64,000 bases of DNA from Faecalibacillus faecis (GCF_003024675.1 NZ_PYLP01000001.1:124001-188000), one strand, 5' to 3'; shown: positions 36,546 to 49,251, counted from the stretch's first letter. Notes: generated by a model not told the origin, from the sequence alone. Numbers and translations: made by a program.

Positions 36546-36824
36546 ATGAAAATAGAATATAAAGAAGGTCTTATTGTTTTAAAAGATCAGGAGGAAGAAG
36601 TAGGTTATATTAAATATGTTAAAAAAGAAGAAAATGTGATTGATGTTATTTCAACAGTTGTTCATGAAAGATATCAAGGTCAAGGAATGGCAGGAAAGCT
36701 ATTTAATGCTTTGATGAAATATGTAAAAGATAATTCTTTGAAAATCATTCCATCTTGTAGTTATATTGAAAAGAAGCTTTCAAAGCTTGCAAATTCTTGC
36801 GATTTTTTGCATAAATGGGCGTAA
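36546..36824 (+). CDS. Short GNAT acetyltransferase (YjdJ/Gcn5-like)
   Basis: A 92-residue single-domain GNAT of the small YjdJ/YidJ type. The acetyl-CoA loop is VHERYQGQGMAGKLFNAL (about 38-55) and the C-terminal SYIEKKL matches the usual PxCSYV segment. It has an AAAGGAG site. The acceptor is unknown. Confidence 0.8.
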   Translation: MKIEYKEGLIVLKDQEEEVGYIKYVKKEENVIDVISTVVHERYQGQGMAGKLFNALMKYVKDNSLKIIPSCSYIEKKLSKLANSCDFLHKWA

Positions 36825-36879
36825 TTATTATATTATACTCAAAAAATTAATAAATATGCTTAAAAATAACAATATTTTC

Positions 36880-36908
36880 TTGCAATTAAGAAATAATCTC
36901 TATATAAT
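36880..36908 (+). promoter_or_regulatory. Promoter of rpsU
   Basis: TTGCAA (36880-36885) and TATAAT (36903-36908) with 17-base spacing lie 36 bases before the rpsU start. Confidence 0.7.
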
Positions 36909-36944
36909 ACTTTTGTAAATTAAGAGTCAAAGGGGGGAATCATC

Positions 36945-37124
36945 ATGGCAAAAACTGTAGTAAGAGAAAACGAATCTTTAGATGACGCTTTACGTCGTTT
37001 TAAAAGACAAGTATCTAGAACAGGTACCCTTGCTGAAGCTCGTAAAAGAGAATTCTATGTTAAACCAGGATTAAAAAGAAAATTAAAATCTGAAGCAGCA
37101 AGAAAAAATAATAAAAAAAGATAA
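36945..37124 (+). CDS. rpsU: 30S ribosomal protein S21
   Basis: A 59-residue basic protein beginning [20 protein letters not shown] and ending in a Lys/Arg-rich tail, the full length of S21. It binds the small ribosomal subunit and helps initiation. The ribosome-binding site AAGGGGGG is strong. It has its own promoter and terminator. Confidence 0.97.
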   Translation: MAKTVVRENESLDDALRRFKRQVSRTGTLAEARKREFYVKPGLKRKLKSEAARKNNKKR

Positions 37125-37131
37125 TAAAATT

Positions 37132-37154
37132 ACAGCCTATTTGGCTGTTTTTTT
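37132..37154 (+). terminator. Terminator of rpsU
   Basis: ACAGCC and GGCTGT pair around TATTT, followed by seven T residues. Confidence 0.82.
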
Positions 37155-37168
37155 ATGCTGTTTTTTCA

Positions 37169-37197
37169 TTGAAAAAGATGTTATCATTTAGTATACT
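37169..37197 (+). promoter_or_regulatory. Promoter of pyrCKD
   Basis: TTGAAA (37169-37174) and TATACT (37192-37197) with 17-base spacing, 48 bases before pyrC. No PyrR-type attenuator is visible in the short leader. Confidence 0.6.
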
Positions 37198-37244
37198 TTA
37201 TATGATAAAAATAAAGATGTTTTTAATCAAAAAAGGGAGAAACT

Positions 37245-38507
37245 ATGAAAACAGTATTAAAAAATGGAAATGTTTTTTACCAAAATAAAATACAAAAATT
37301 AGATGTAGAAATTGATGGGGAAACAATTAGTCGAATTGGAAAAGAATTAGATGGAGACAATGTTATTGATTGTACAGATTTATTAGTAACACCAGGTTTT
37401 GTTGACCTTCATGTTCATTTACGTGAACCAGGATTTGAGCATAAAGGAACTATTAAAACAGAAACTTTATCCGCTAAATATGGAGGCTATACGCATATTG
37501 TTGCTATGGCAAATACGAATCCATGTATGGATGATAAAGAAACGATTGAAGACTTTATTCAAAGAGTTAAAAAAGATAGCTCAATTCATACTTACACTTA
37601 TAGTGCGATTACAAAAGATTTAAAAGGACAAGAACTTGTTAATTTTAAAGAAAATAATGCTTTTGATATTGTCCAAGGATTTTCTGATGATGGAAAAGGT
37701 GTACAAAGTAAAGAAATGATGGAAAAAGCCATGAAAGAAGCAAAAGCAAACAAGAGTATTATTGTTGCTCATTGTGAAGATGAAGGAGAACTTGAAAAAG
37801 GAGCATGTATTAACTTAGGCCGTGTTTCTAAAGAAAATGGTCTTGTAGGAATCAACAATGCTTCAGAATATAATCACGCTTTACGTGATTTGCAATTATC
37901 TAAAGAAATTGGCAATCGTTATCATATTTGTCATATTTCTACCAAAGAAACAGTGGCAGGATTAAGAGAATATCGAAAACAAGGTTTACCTGTTTCAGGA
38001 GAAGCCTGTCCACATCATTTGATTTTAACAGATGAAAATATTAAAAACTTAAATCCAAATTATAAAATGAATCCACCACTTCGAAGTAAAGAAGATTTAG
38101 ATGCTTTGATTGAAGGATTAAAAGATGGTACAGTGACATGTATTTCAACAGATCATGCACCGCATAGTGATGAAGAAAAATTAAAACCAATTGATCAAGC
38201 ACCATTTGGTATTATTGGTAACCAACATGCCTTCAGTCTTGTTTATACGTATTTAGTTAAAAAGAATCTATTAGATTTAGAAACAGTTTTAAAATGTATG
38301 ACAATCAATCCTAGTCAAGTGATTGGTTTAGATCATGATATGGCTGTTGGTAAAAAGGCCAATATTGCCATCATTGATTTAAATGAGGAATATACAATTA
38401 CCAGAGATAATATTTATTCAAAAGCAAAAAATACACCATTTTTGGATACAAAATGTTTTGGTTTAGTGAAATATCATATTTTAGATGGAAAGATTGAAAA
38501 ATTATAG
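37245..38507 (+). CDS. pyrC: Dihydroorotase
   Basis: A 420-residue class I dihydroorotase closing the pyrimidine ring. Metal motifs are DLHVHLREPGFEHKGT (about 53-68), the histidines in VAHCED and CHISTK, and the aspartate in STDHAPH near 303-309. It leads a pyrC-pyrK-pyrD operon with GGGAGAAAC as ribosome-binding site. pyrB, carAB, pyrE and pyrF are not in this window. Confidence 0.96.
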   Translation: MKTVLKNGNVFYQNKIQKLDVEIDGETISRIGKELDGDNVIDCTDLLVTPGFVDLHVHLREPGFEHKGTIKTETLSAKYGGYTHIVAMANTNPCMDDKETIEDFIQRVKKDSSIHTYTYSAITKDLKGQELVNFKENNAFDIVQGFSDDGKGVQSKEMMEKAMKEAKANKSIIVAHCEDEGELEKGACINLGRVSKENGLVGINNASEYNHALRDLQLSKEIGNRYHICHISTKETVAGLREYRKQGLPVSGEACPHHLILTDENIKNLNPNYKMNPPLRSKEDLDALIEGLKDGTVTCISTDHAPHSDEEKLKPIDQAPFGIIGNQHAFSLVYTYLVKKNLLDLETVLKCMTINPSQVIGLDHDMAVGKKANIAIIDLNEEYTITRDNIYSKAKNTPFLDTKCFGLVKYHILDGKIEKL

Positions 38508-38516
38508 GAGGAATTT

Positions 38517-39269
38517 ATGAACTATCAAGGGTTAATGGAAATTACAAAAATTGAAAACATTGCAGATGATGTTTATGAAATGACTTTAAAAGGAGAAGGG
38601 GCTAAATATATTAGTCAACCAGGTCAATTCATTAATATTAAGATTAATGAAAGTTTACAACCTTATCTTAGAAGACCGATGTCTATTTCGGATTATGATG
38701 AAAATACCATTGTGATTGTTTTTAAGGTTGTTGGTCAAGGAACAGAAATCTTAAAGAATAAACAAATTGGAGATCAATTGGATTGTTTAATTGGTTTAGG
38801 AAATGGTTTTACAGTTCAAGAAGGAAAAGCTCTTCTTATCGGGGGAGGACTTGGAACACCACCGCTTTATAATTTAGGTAAGAAATTAAAAGAAAAAGGA
38901 ATTGAAGTGACAACTGTTTTAGGATTTTCTTCTAAAAAAGATGTTTTCTATATTGATAAATTCCAAGAATTTGGAGATGTTTTAATTGCGACAATGGATG
39001 GTTCTTTAGGGGTTAAAGGAACAGTTATTGATGTGATCAAAAACGCAAATCTTACTTTTGATCATTACTATACATGTGGACCTGAACCTATGTTAGATGC
39101 CCTTGCTTTAAATTATCCAGAACATGGACAACTTTCTTTTGAAGCAAGAATGGGATGTGGTTTTGGAGCATGTATGGGATGTTCATGTAAAGTGAAAACA
39201 AAACCTTATAAACGTATTTGTGTAGAAGGACCAATTTTATTAAGTGAGGAGGTTATTGTAAATGGTTAA
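38517..39269 (+). CDS. pyrK: Dihydroorotate dehydrogenase electron-transfer subunit
   Basis: A 250-residue flavin/iron-sulfur subunit passing electrons from PyrD to NAD. The FAD motif RRPMSI (about 54-59), the NAD-binding [12 protein letters not shown] and the 2Fe-2S cluster [13 protein letters not shown] near 214-226 are visible. It overlaps pyrD by 8 bases, supporting the heterotetrameric type 1B complex. Confidence 0.95.
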   Translation: MNYQGLMEITKIENIADDVYEMTLKGEGAKYISQPGQFINIKINESLQPYLRRPMSISDYDENTIVIVFKVVGQGTEILKNKQIGDQLDCLIGLGNGFTVQEGKALLIGGGLGTPPLYNLGKKLKEKGIEVTTVLGFSSKKDVFYIDKFQEFGDVLIATMDGSLGVKGTVIDVIKNANLTFDHYYTCGPEPMLDALALNYPEHGQLSFEARMGCGFGACMGCSCKVKTKPYKRICVEGPILLSEEVIVNG

Positions 39270-40179
39270 TTTAAAAGTTAATCTTCCAGGTTTAGAAATG
39301 AAAAATCCAGTGATTCCAGCGTCAGGAACTTTTGGATTTGGATATGAATTTACAAGATTCTATGATATTAATGTTTTAGGAAGTATCATGATTAAAGGAA
39401 CAACACTTGAGCCACGTTATGGAAATCCTTTGCCACGTATTGCGGAAGGACCAAGTGGGATGCTTAATGCAATTGGACTCCAAAATCCTGGTGTTGATGC
39501 CGTCATGTCACATGAGCTAGAAGAACTACGTAAGTGTTATAATGATAAAGTCATCGCAAATATTGGTGGAAGCTGTATTGATGATTATGTTGAAACTGCA
39601 AAACGTATTTCTACTCATGATATGGTAGGTGCTTTAGAATTGAATATTTCTTGTCCAAACGTTCATAGTGGCGGAATTCAATTTGGGACAAATCCACAAA
39701 TGGCAGCGGATGTTACACGTAAAGTCAAAGCTGTTTCTCAAAAACCAGTTTACGTTAAACTTTCGCCAAATGTCACAGACATTGTAGAAATGGCAAAAGC
39801 AGTCGAAGAAGCAGGTGCTGATGGTATTACGATGATTAATACTTTAGTGGGTATGCGTTTTAATATCAAAACAGGAAAACCAATTATCGCAAATGGAACA
39901 GGTGGTTATTCTGGACCAGCTATTTTCCCAGTAGCTTTACGTATGGTTCATCAAGTAAGTAAAGCAGTTAAAATTCCTGTAATTGGTATGGGTGGTATTT
40001 CAAGTGCCCATGATGTTATTGAAATGATGGTTGCTGGTGCCAGTGCGGTAGCCATTGGTTGTCAAAACTTAGTAGATCCATATGCTTGTTATAAAATCAT
40101 TCAGGATTTACCAAAAGAACTTGAAAAACTCGGTGTTCAAGATATTAATGAAATCGTTGGGTTATCACATCAAGATTAA
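39262..40179 (+). CDS. pyrD: Dihydroorotate dehydrogenase, type 1B catalytic subunit
   Basis: A 305-residue FMN-dependent TIM barrel oxidising dihydroorotate. The start [18 protein letters not shown], the [13 protein letters not shown] segment containing the catalytic Cys of type 1B (near 132) and [15 protein letters not shown] are typical. It pairs with PyrK for NAD-linked activity. Confidence 0.96.
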   Translation: MVNLKVNLPGLEMKNPVIPASGTFGFGYEFTRFYDINVLGSIMIKGTTLEPRYGNPLPRIAEGPSGMLNAIGLQNPGVDAVMSHELEELRKCYNDKVIANIGGSCIDDYVETAKRISTHDMVGALELNISCPNVHSGGIQFGTNPQMAADVTRKVKAVSQKPVYVKLSPNVTDIVEMAKAVEEAGADGITMINTLVGMRFNIKTGKPIIANGTGGYSGPAIFPVALRMVHQVSKAVKIPVIGMGGISSAHDVIEMMVAGASAVAIGCQNLVDPYACYKIIQDLPKELEKLGVQDINEIVGLSHQD

Positions 40180-40206
40180 AAGAGAAATGAAGATTTCTCT
40201 TTTTCT
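40178..40206 (+). terminator. Terminator of pyrCKD
   Basis: AAAAGAGAAAT and ATTTCTCTTTTT pair around GAAG. Confidence 0.8.
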
Positions 40207-40250
40207 ATCGTTATCCATGTAATATAATAAGATAAATAGGGGTGAAGCAA

Positions 40251-42400
40251 ATGGATTTAGATACATTGTTAAATAAAAATCAAAAAGAGGCAGCAACGTA
40301 TTTAGATAGTCACTTAAGAATCATTGCGGGGGCAGGTTCTGGAAAAACAAGAGTTGTGACTTATCGTATTGCACATTTAATACAAGATATTGGAATTGAT
40401 CCGCGTTCTATTTTGGCAATAACTTTTACAAATAAAGCTGCCAATGAAATGAAAGAAAGGGTCAATGAAATTGTTGGTATTCATGGAAGTGGAACACTTA
40501 TTTGTACCATTCATTCTCTTTGTGTAAGACTTTTAAGACAACATATTAATGTCTTAAATTATCCAAGTAATTTTACAATTATGGATGAAGAAGATCAAAA
40601 AGCACTTATTAAAAAGCTTTATACTCAATTAGAAATCGACGCTAAAGTTATTTCTATTAAAAGTATGATCAATACAATTTCATCTTATAAAACAGCAAGA
40701 GTCTCACCACAAAGAGCCATTGAACTTGCAGGACAATTTTCTGGAGAACTTAAAAAAGCTAAAGTTTATGAAGCTTATGAAAATTATAAAGAAGATCATT
40801 TCTTATTAGATTTTGATGATTTATTATTAAAAGCCGTTTATATTTTAGATAATTATCCTGATATATTAGAAAAATGGCAAAGAAAATTTCAATACATTCA
40901 TGTTGATGAATTTCAAGATGTTGGAGAAATTGAATATCATTTAGTTCAACTCTTATCTAAATATGCCATTGTTTGTGTTGTTGGTGATCCAGATCAAACA
41001 ATTTATAGTTTCAGGGGGGCAGATGTTCATTTTATTTTAGATTTTGATAAAGACTTTAAACCAAATAAAACAATTATTCTTGATCAAAACTATCGTTCTA
41101 CAGGAAATATTTTAAAAGTGTCCAATAACCTAATTCGTAAAAACAGTCAACGTTTAGAAAAAAATCTTTATACAAAGCAAACAGGTGGGGAAGATGTTAT
41201 TCATCATGTCGCTAAAAGTGAAGAAGAAGAAGCCAATTGGATTGCAAGTAAAATAGAAGATATTGTAAGTAATCAAGAAGGCGTTAATTATCGTGATATT
41301 GCTATTTTATATCGTGCCAACTATTTATCACGTACGATTGAGCAAGTATTGATTCGTAAAGGAATTGATTATCGTATTTTTGGTGGTTTAAAATTCTTTA
41401 ATCGCAAAGAAGTTAAAGATGCTTTAAGTTATTTAAGACTTGTTTGTAATCAAGAAGATTTAGCTTTTGAAAGAATTATTAATACACCAGCTAGAGGAAT
41501 TGGTAAAAAGACATTAGAGAATATTCAATTAGTGGCTTTAAATTATCAAATTTCTCTTTATGAAGCATTAACACTTCATAGTGAAGAAATTCGTCTTTCA
41601 AATAAATCTAAAAAAGAAGTTAGAGGATTTGTAGAAGCCATTGAAAAAGCAAGACAATCAAAATTACCACTTCATGAAATGTTTGAACAATTAATGATTG
41701 ATGTAGGCTACATCGATATGTTAAAAAATGATTTAGAAGACAATCGAATTGATAATATTCATGAATTACAACGTTCTATTTATGATTTCCAAGTTTCTCA
41801 TGAAGATGCACCAACTTTAGAGAACTATTTACAAGATATTTCTTTATATACTGATAATGATTCTATTGATCAAGGGCAATATGTTTCTTTAATGTCTATT
41901 CATATGGCAAAAGGACTTGAATTTGATTATGTCTTTGTTTTAGGACTTTCAGAAGGCATTTTCCCAAGTTTTAGAAGTTTGGCCGATGATGGAGATGAAG
42001 GGCTTGAAGAAGAAAGAAGATTAGCTTATGTAGCTTTTACTAGAGCAAAAAAACAACTTTTCTTAACGGATAGTGAAGGCTTTAGTTTTGTAACGGATTC
42101 GCCAAAAGTGTCAAGTCGTTTCATTGATGAAGTAGGAAATGAAGGAATTGTGCATAGTGGAAGTAAGCCACGTTTTAAAACAAGTGACTATATTCCAAAA
42201 CAAACCGTTTCTAAAGAAGAATTAATTGGGGATAATAAAGTTGATGATTGGAAAGTAGGTGACCTTGTTAACCATGATGTCTTTGGTAAAGGGGTTGTTG
42301 TTAAGGTCAATAAGACAATTTTAGATATTGCTTTTGAACTTCCTGTAGGACTTAAATCCTTAATGGCCAATCATAAAGCATTAAAAAAACTTACAAACTA

Positions 42401-42401
<1 letters not shown>
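40251..42401 (+). CDS. pcrA: ATP-dependent DNA helicase PcrA/UvrD
   Basis: A 716-residue superfamily 1 helicase used in repair and plasmid replication. Walker A AGAGSGKT (about 29-36), motif II DEFQD, motif III VGDPDQTIYSFRGAD, the QNYRST motif and the late LEEERRLAYVAFTRAK are all present. The C-terminal tail has the short Tudor-like domain ending the PcrA family. The ATG at 40251 follows AGGGGTGA. The gene precedes ligA, as in many Firmicutes. Confidence 0.96.
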
Positions 42402-44468
<2,067 letters not shown>

Positions 44469-44503
44469 TTTTATGCTATAATGTGCAAAAAAAGGAGGTC
44501 CTT

Positions 44504-45553
44504 ATGAAAAAACTATTAATTGGTATATTATGTTTACTTCTTTGTACAGGGTGTACATCAAAATCAAGCAAAAAAGAAACAAAAAGCAGCCAAGATATTT
44601 CTTCAACAGATTCGTTAGATGATTCATTTTATCCAATTGTTAATCTTGGGACAAATTTGATTAGAGAAACATTTTATCAAGATTTTTCTTCATCAGATGA
44701 TTTTCAAACAATTGGACGAGAATTACAAGTTTTATCGACAGAATATTTTTCAACATCAGATTATTATATGTCTGAAGGTTTACAACTTGTAAAAAAAGAT
44801 AAAGATGAACTTTTATTAAGAAATAAAAAACATTCTTTACAACCGGCAACAGGGGAAACTGTTGATGGTAAAGAAGTAAGTAAGATGGTTGAAAATATCA
44901 GTGAACAAGATTACTATGAAAAAAGTGGTGATAAATATACTTTAAAAGGAATGTCTATCGCAATTATTTTAGATGCAACAGGTGGTACAAATGACGTACT
45001 ATCAGATGATAGTGTTAATAATTATGGAAAAGAAGTGATTTCTAAACTTTATAACTATCTTCAAACAAAGAAAAGTGTTAAAGATATTCCGACTTTAATT
45101 GCGGTTTATCGTAAAAATGTTAAAGATGAAAATAGTTATAATGGACACTATATTTATAGTAGTTATTGTAAAAATGGTAAAGTAGGTTCAATTAAATTAT
45201 TAGACTATAATACGTATATTTTTACAAGTGATGAGGCTAATAAAGCAGACGAATCGCTATATTCTCAATTCTCTGTATTTAAAAACAATGTCAAAAATGC
45301 TTCAACAGAAGCAGTTGGGGTTGTTGGATATGGAAAATATAAAGATGGTTCGATTCAAACTATGAAAATTCAAGTAAAAGTGAGTGTGAAAAGTTATACA
45401 GAACTTATTTACATGGTAGAAACAGTGGCTGATGAAATGGATAGTCATTTTAGTGGTGTGGATACATATGCCATTATCAATGATCAAGATGGTTTAAAAG
45501 CTGTTGTTATTAAAAATGCTGGAGAGGATGCACAAAGTACATTACTTTATTAA
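44504..45553 (+). CDS. camS: CamS-family sex-pheromone-precursor lipoprotein
   Basis: A 349-residue lipoprotein with signal peptide MKKLLIGILCLLLCTGC (lipobox LCTGC, Cys at 17) and a CamS domain. In enterococci and staphylococci the signal peptide of this family yields a hydrophobic pheromone peptide. The ATG at 44504 has a strong AAAGGAGGT site. Its position right after pcrA-ligA is the conserved Firmicute order, usually followed by gatCAB; here gatCAB is not next. The physiological role of CamS is not well known. Confidence 0.88.
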   Translation: MKKLLIGILCLLLCTGCTSKSSKKETKSSQDISSTDSLDDSFYPIVNLGTNLIRETFYQDFSSSDDFQTIGRELQVLSTEYFSTSDYYMSEGLQLVKKDKDELLLRNKKHSLQPATGETVDGKEVSKMVENISEQDYYEKSGDKYTLKGMSIAIILDATGGTNDVLSDDSVNNYGKEVISKLYNYLQTKKSVKDIPTLIAVYRKNVKDENSYNGHYIYSSYCKNGKVGSIKLLDYNTYIFTSDEANKADESLYSQFSVFKNNVKNASTEAVGVVGYGKYKDGSIQTMKIQVKVSVKSYTELIYMVETVADEMDSHFSGVDTYAIINDQDGLKAVVIKNAGEDAQSTLLY

Positions 45554-45606
45554 GGATATACATTTGCTATATTTTTTGATAAAATAAGGTATAAGAAGGT
45601 GAAATA

Positions 45607-46350
45607 ATGGCAAGAGAAAGATTTTCATTTAATGATACTAAAGAATATAATAAAGATGATTTACAACCAAATAATGATTTACATGCAGGACAAACAGGTA
45701 AATTTACATTTGATGATGAAATAGAAGAAAAACCAAAGAAAGTAAAAAAAGTAAAGAAAACAAAACAACCAAAAAATGGAAAGAAATTAAAGCTTAAAAA
45801 ATGGCATATTTTTATTACAGTACTTGTTGTTTTAATTGTTGCTTTCCTACTTTATATTTTTGTTTTCTCTGGTAATAATAAAGGGCCTGTCTATGGACAA
45901 AGATGTGTGAAATTATTATCAGTAGATCAAAATACGGTGAGTCAAGTTGAAAGTCAAATTGAACAAGATGATCGTATTCAAGATTTGGCTGTAAAAGTTG
46001 ATTGTCGTACAATTAAATTAACTTATCAACTTGTCGATAATGTTTCTGCAGATGATGCGAAGTCTTTAGTTGAAGATTCTGTTCATACATTTGATGATGC
46101 AATGGGTCAACAAAAGGATGATGGAGCTGCTTGGTCACAACTTTTAAATAAAGCTAATGGACGTCTTCAGTATGATTTAGAAATTATTGTTAAATCAAAT
46201 GGGGATAGTGATTTCCCATTATTTGGTACAAAACATGCGGGCATTGATGATATTACCTATACAGGACAAAATGTTAAAGATCAAAGTGCTGCCGATAAAG
46301 CAATTCAAAGACAGGCAGAAGTAGATGCTGCCAATGCTGCAAATCAATAA
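45607..46350 (+). CDS. Single-pass membrane protein, unknown
   Basis: A 247-residue protein with a charged cytoplasmic N-terminus rich in Lys and Pro (about 50-70), one membrane helix (about 75-97) and an external domain of about 150 residues ending in an alanine-rich tail. No recognised domain. It sits between camS and an rRNA methyltransferase and has its own terminator. Orientation suggests the C-terminal domain is outside the cell. Confidence 0.72.
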   Translation: MARERFSFNDTKEYNKDDLQPNNDLHAGQTGKFTFDDEIEEKPKKVKKVKKTKQPKNGKKLKLKKWHIFITVLVVLIVAFLLYIFVFSGNNKGPVYGQRCVKLLSVDQNTVSQVESQIEQDDRIQDLAVKVDCRTIKLTYQLVDNVSADDAKSLVEDSVHTFDDAMGQQKDDGAAWSQLLNKANGRLQYDLEIIVKSNGDSDFPLFGTKHAGIDDITYTGQNVKDQSAADKAIQRQAEVDAANAANQ

Positions 46351-46371
46351 ACGAGCCTAGCTCGTTTTTTT
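46349..46371 (+). terminator. Terminator before the rRNA methyltransferase gene
   Basis: AACGAGC and GCTCGTT pair around CTA, followed by T residues; the next gene's ribosome-binding site begins right after. Confidence 0.75.
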
Positions 46372-46381
46372 GGAGGAAAAA

Positions 46382-47734
46382 ATGAAAAAAAATGATTATT
46401 TTATAGGAAAATGTGTTGATCAATCTCATGATGGAAAAGGAATTGTTAAATATGAAGGTTTTACTTATTTTGTAAATGGGATGATCACAGGAGAAGTAGG
46501 ACAAATTAAATGTATTAAAATGTTAAAGAATTATGGGGTAGGACGTTTAATTGAATTACAAAAACCTTCACCTGAAAGAGTGAATCCTAAATGTCATATT
46601 TATCAAGGCTGTGGTGGTTGTCATTTAATGCATTTATCTAGTCTAGGACAACAAGAATTTAAAACAAAAAGAGTAAAGGATTGTATGGAAAGAATTGGAC
46701 ATTTAGAAGTTGATGTTCAACCTTGTTTAATGCAAGAAGATCCTTGGTATTATCGTAATAAAGTTCAAATGCCTTTAGGCTATGATAAAAACGGTCAATT
46801 AGTGACAGGTTTTTATAAACAAAGAACCAATGATATTATTGCTTGTGATGAATGTCTTATTCAAAATGAAGAATCAAATGCAGTGATTCAAAGAGTGAAA
46901 GAACTTTTTGTACAATATGATATAAAACCTTATGATAAAACAACACATCAAGGAAATATTAAACATGTTCTTACTAAAAAAGGCTATCATAGTGAAGAAT
47001 TTATGTTATGTTTCATTACTTATCAAAAAACAATCAAACATATTGATCAAATTGTAGAAATACTTGTTCAAGAATTTCCACATATTAAAACCATTATCCA
47101 AAATATCAATGACAGACATGATAATGTTATTTTAGGTGATGAAGAAAAGATTCTTTACGGTCAAGGTTATATTTATGATACTTTACTTAAAAATCAATAT
47201 AAGATATCTTTGAAATCATTTTATCAAATCAATCCAATTCAAGTAGAAGTTCTTTACCAAACAGCCATTGATTTAGCTCATTTAAATCAAGACTCTGTTG
47301 TTTTAGATGCTTATTGTGGAATTGGAACAATTACCCTTTCACTTGCAAAATATGTAAAGAAAGTTTATGGGGTCGAAGTTGTTCCTCAAGCTATAGAGGA
47401 TGCTAAAAATAATGCTTTACTTAATAAAATAGATAATGTAGATTTTGTCTGTGATGATGCTGGAAAATATATGGTCGAGCTTGTTAAGAAAAATACTCAT
47501 TTAGATGTTGTTTTTGTTGATCCACCACGAAAAGGATGTTCAGAAGAATTCTTAGAACATTTATTACAGGCAAGTCCAAAAGAAATTATTTATATTTCAT
47601 GTGATGTAGCCACTCAAGCAAGAGATGCTAAGTATTTAAATGAACATGGTTATACAATCACAAATTGTCAACCAGTAGATATGTTTCCACATACTTTCCA
47701 CATCGAAAATATTTTAAGATTTGAGAAATCCTAG
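46382..47734 (+). CDS. rlmD: 23S rRNA (uracil-5)-methyltransferase, RlmD/RlmCD type
   Basis: A 450-residue RumA-type enzyme with a short TRAM-like N-terminus, an iron-sulfur cysteine set (CHIYQGCGGCHL near 75-86), the SAM motif VLDAYCGIGTITLSLA and the catalytic VDPPRKGC near 378-385. It methylates uridine in 23S rRNA at one or both of the RlmC/RlmD sites. The ATG at 46382 follows GGAGGAAA. Confidence 0.9.
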   Translation: MKKNDYFIGKCVDQSHDGKGIVKYEGFTYFVNGMITGEVGQIKCIKMLKNYGVGRLIELQKPSPERVNPKCHIYQGCGGCHLMHLSSLGQQEFKTKRVKDCMERIGHLEVDVQPCLMQEDPWYYRNKVQMPLGYDKNGQLVTGFYKQRTNDIIACDECLIQNEESNAVIQRVKELFVQYDIKPYDKTTHQGNIKHVLTKKGYHSEEFMLCFITYQKTIKHIDQIVEILVQEFPHIKTIIQNINDRHDNVILGDEEKILYGQGYIYDTLLKNQYKISLKSFYQINPIQVEVLYQTAIDLAHLNQDSVVLDAYCGIGTITLSLAKYVKKVYGVEVVPQAIEDAKNNALLNKIDNVDFVCDDAGKYMVELVKKNTHLDVVFVDPPRKGCSEEFLEHLLQASPKEIIYISCDVATQARDAKYLNEHGYTITNCQPVDMFPHTFHIENILRFEKS

Positions 47735-47746
47735 TGATTTCTTTTT
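47723..47746 (+). terminator. Terminator of the rRNA methyltransferase gene
   Basis: GAGAAATC/GATTTCTTT stem overlapping the stop codon, followed by a T-rich tract. Confidence 0.65.
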
Positions 47747-47824
47747 CTTATATCAAGTTATAACAAACATTTATTTGTCATATTATAAAGAGTGATTTAC
47801 AATAAAAATAGGAGGAAAAAGGAA

Positions 47825-48442
47825 ATGAAAGTATTATTAGTTAATGGGGGACCACACCCTAAAGGATGTACCAATCGTGCTTTAGAAGAAGTAGAAAAAG
47901 CATTAAAGGAAGAAGGAATAGAAACGCTTATTTATGATATTCCTAATGTTCCATTACAAGATTGTGTTGCTTGTGGATCATGCGCTAAAACAGGTAAATG
48001 TGTTTTTGATGATTGTGTCAATGAATTTGCCTCAATGGCAAAAGATGCTGATGGCTTTATCTTTGGAACACCTGTTTATTATGCACATCCAACAGGTAAA
48101 ATTCAAAGCTTTATGGATCGTGTTTTTTACAGTGCTAAATCAGCTTTTGTTCATAAACCAGCAGCAGTAATTTCTTCATCGAGAAGAGCAGGGAGTGTCA
48201 CAAGTATGGATGTTTTAAATAAACATTTAAGTATTTCAGAAATGCCAATTGTCACATCAAATTATTGGAATGAAGTGCATGGACATACACCAAGTGATGT
48301 TGAACAAGATAGAGAGGGATTAGATACAATGTGTGCATTAGGTAAAAATATGGCTTGGATGTTAAAATGTATTGAAGCTGGTAAAAAAGCAGGAATTGAA
48401 GTTCCTCAAAATAAAAAGAGAACGACAAACTTTATTCGTTAA
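47825..48442 (+). CDS. Iron-sulfur flavoprotein / NADPH-dependent FMN reductase family
   Basis: A 205-residue flavodoxin-fold protein. The FMN motif GGPHPKGCTNRALEEV (residues 8-23) is followed by a compact cysteine cluster, CVACGSCAKTGKCVFDDC (about 46-63), and GTPVYYAHPTG. This is the iron-sulfur flavoprotein type found in anaerobes. It reduces or relays electrons to an unknown acceptor. The ATG at 47825 has AGGAGG; the earlier frame start lacks one. It is followed 1 base later by a Cof phosphatase. Confidence 0.88.
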   Translation: MKVLLVNGGPHPKGCTNRALEEVEKALKEEGIETLIYDIPNVPLQDCVACGSCAKTGKCVFDDCVNEFASMAKDADGFIFGTPVYYAHPTGKIQSFMDRVFYSAKSAFVHKPAAVISSSRRAGSVTSMDVLNKHLSISEMPIVTSNYWNEVHGHTPSDVEQDREGLDTMCALGKNMAWMLKCIEAGKKAGIEVPQNKKRTTNFIR

Positions 48443-48443
48443 A

Positions 48444-49250
48444 ATGAAAACACTGTATGTTTCTGATTTAGACGGTACGCTTTTAAATAGTCAACAACAA
48501 ACATCAACTTATACCAATCAAACAATTGAAAAACTTGTTGATCAAGGAATGTTGTTTTCTTATGCAACCGCAAGATCTTATTATTCAGCCAAACCAGCAA
48601 CCAAAGGCTTAAGTGCAAAAATTCCTTTGATTCTTTATAATGGCGCCTTTATTATTGATAATCAAAGCCAAGAAATTTTAGTATCTAATTTCTTTTTAAA
48701 AGAAGAAGTCAATGATTTAGCTCATTATTTTAATCAAAAAGACTTTTATCCTATTGTTTATGCTTTTATAAATGAACAAGAAAAATTTAGTTATATTCCT
48801 GGTAAATCAACCAAACAACAACTAGATTTTATAAGTACACGTAATGATAAAAGAAAAAATCCAACTGAAAATGATCTCTATCAAGGAGATGTTTTCTATG
48901 TTTCATGTATTGCTTCAAAAAAACAGCTAGAAAGTTTTTATCATGATTTAAAAGACCGTTATCAATGCTTATTTTCTAAAGATATCTATAGTCAAGATTG
49001 GTGGCTTGAAATCTTACCACAAAAAGCGACAAAAGCGCATGCTATTTTACAATTAAAAGACTATCTAAAATGTGAGAAAGTCGTTGCTTTTGGAGATGGG
49101 TTGAATGATCTATCAATGTTTGAAATAGCCAATGAGAGCTATGCAGTAGAAAATGCCTGTAAAGAACTCAAAGAAAAGGCAACAGGCGTTATTGGTCGTC
49201 ATGATCAAGATGCGGTGGCGCATTGGTTAGAAAAGAATTATAAGGGTTAA
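48444..49250 (+). CDS. Cof-type HAD phosphatase
   Basis: A 268-residue HAD subfamily IIB protein. Motif I is VSDLDGTLLNS (about 5-15), motif III/IV are KATKAHAI and VAFGDGLNDLSMFE, with a typical cap between. It dephosphorylates a sugar or cofactor phosphate; the exact substrate is unknown. It starts 1 base after the flavoprotein stop, with no clear own site, so translation is probably coupled. Confidence 0.9.
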   Translation: MKTLYVSDLDGTLLNSQQQTSTYTNQTIEKLVDQGMLFSYATARSYYSAKPATKGLSAKIPLILYNGAFIIDNQSQEILVSNFFLKEEVNDLAHYFNQKDFYPIVYAFINEQEKFSYIPGKSTKQQLDFISTRNDKRKNPTENDLYQGDVFYVSCIASKKQLESFYHDLKDRYQCLFSKDIYSQDWWLEILPQKATKAHAILQLKDYLKCEKVVAFGDGLNDLSMFEIANESYAVENACKELKEKATGVIGRHDQDAVAHWLEKNYKG

Positions 49251-49251
49251 G

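Noticed and set aside
37198-37244. PyrR-type attenuator before pyrC
   Set aside because: The leader is under 50 bases and contains no anti-terminator/terminator pair or PyrR-binding loop.
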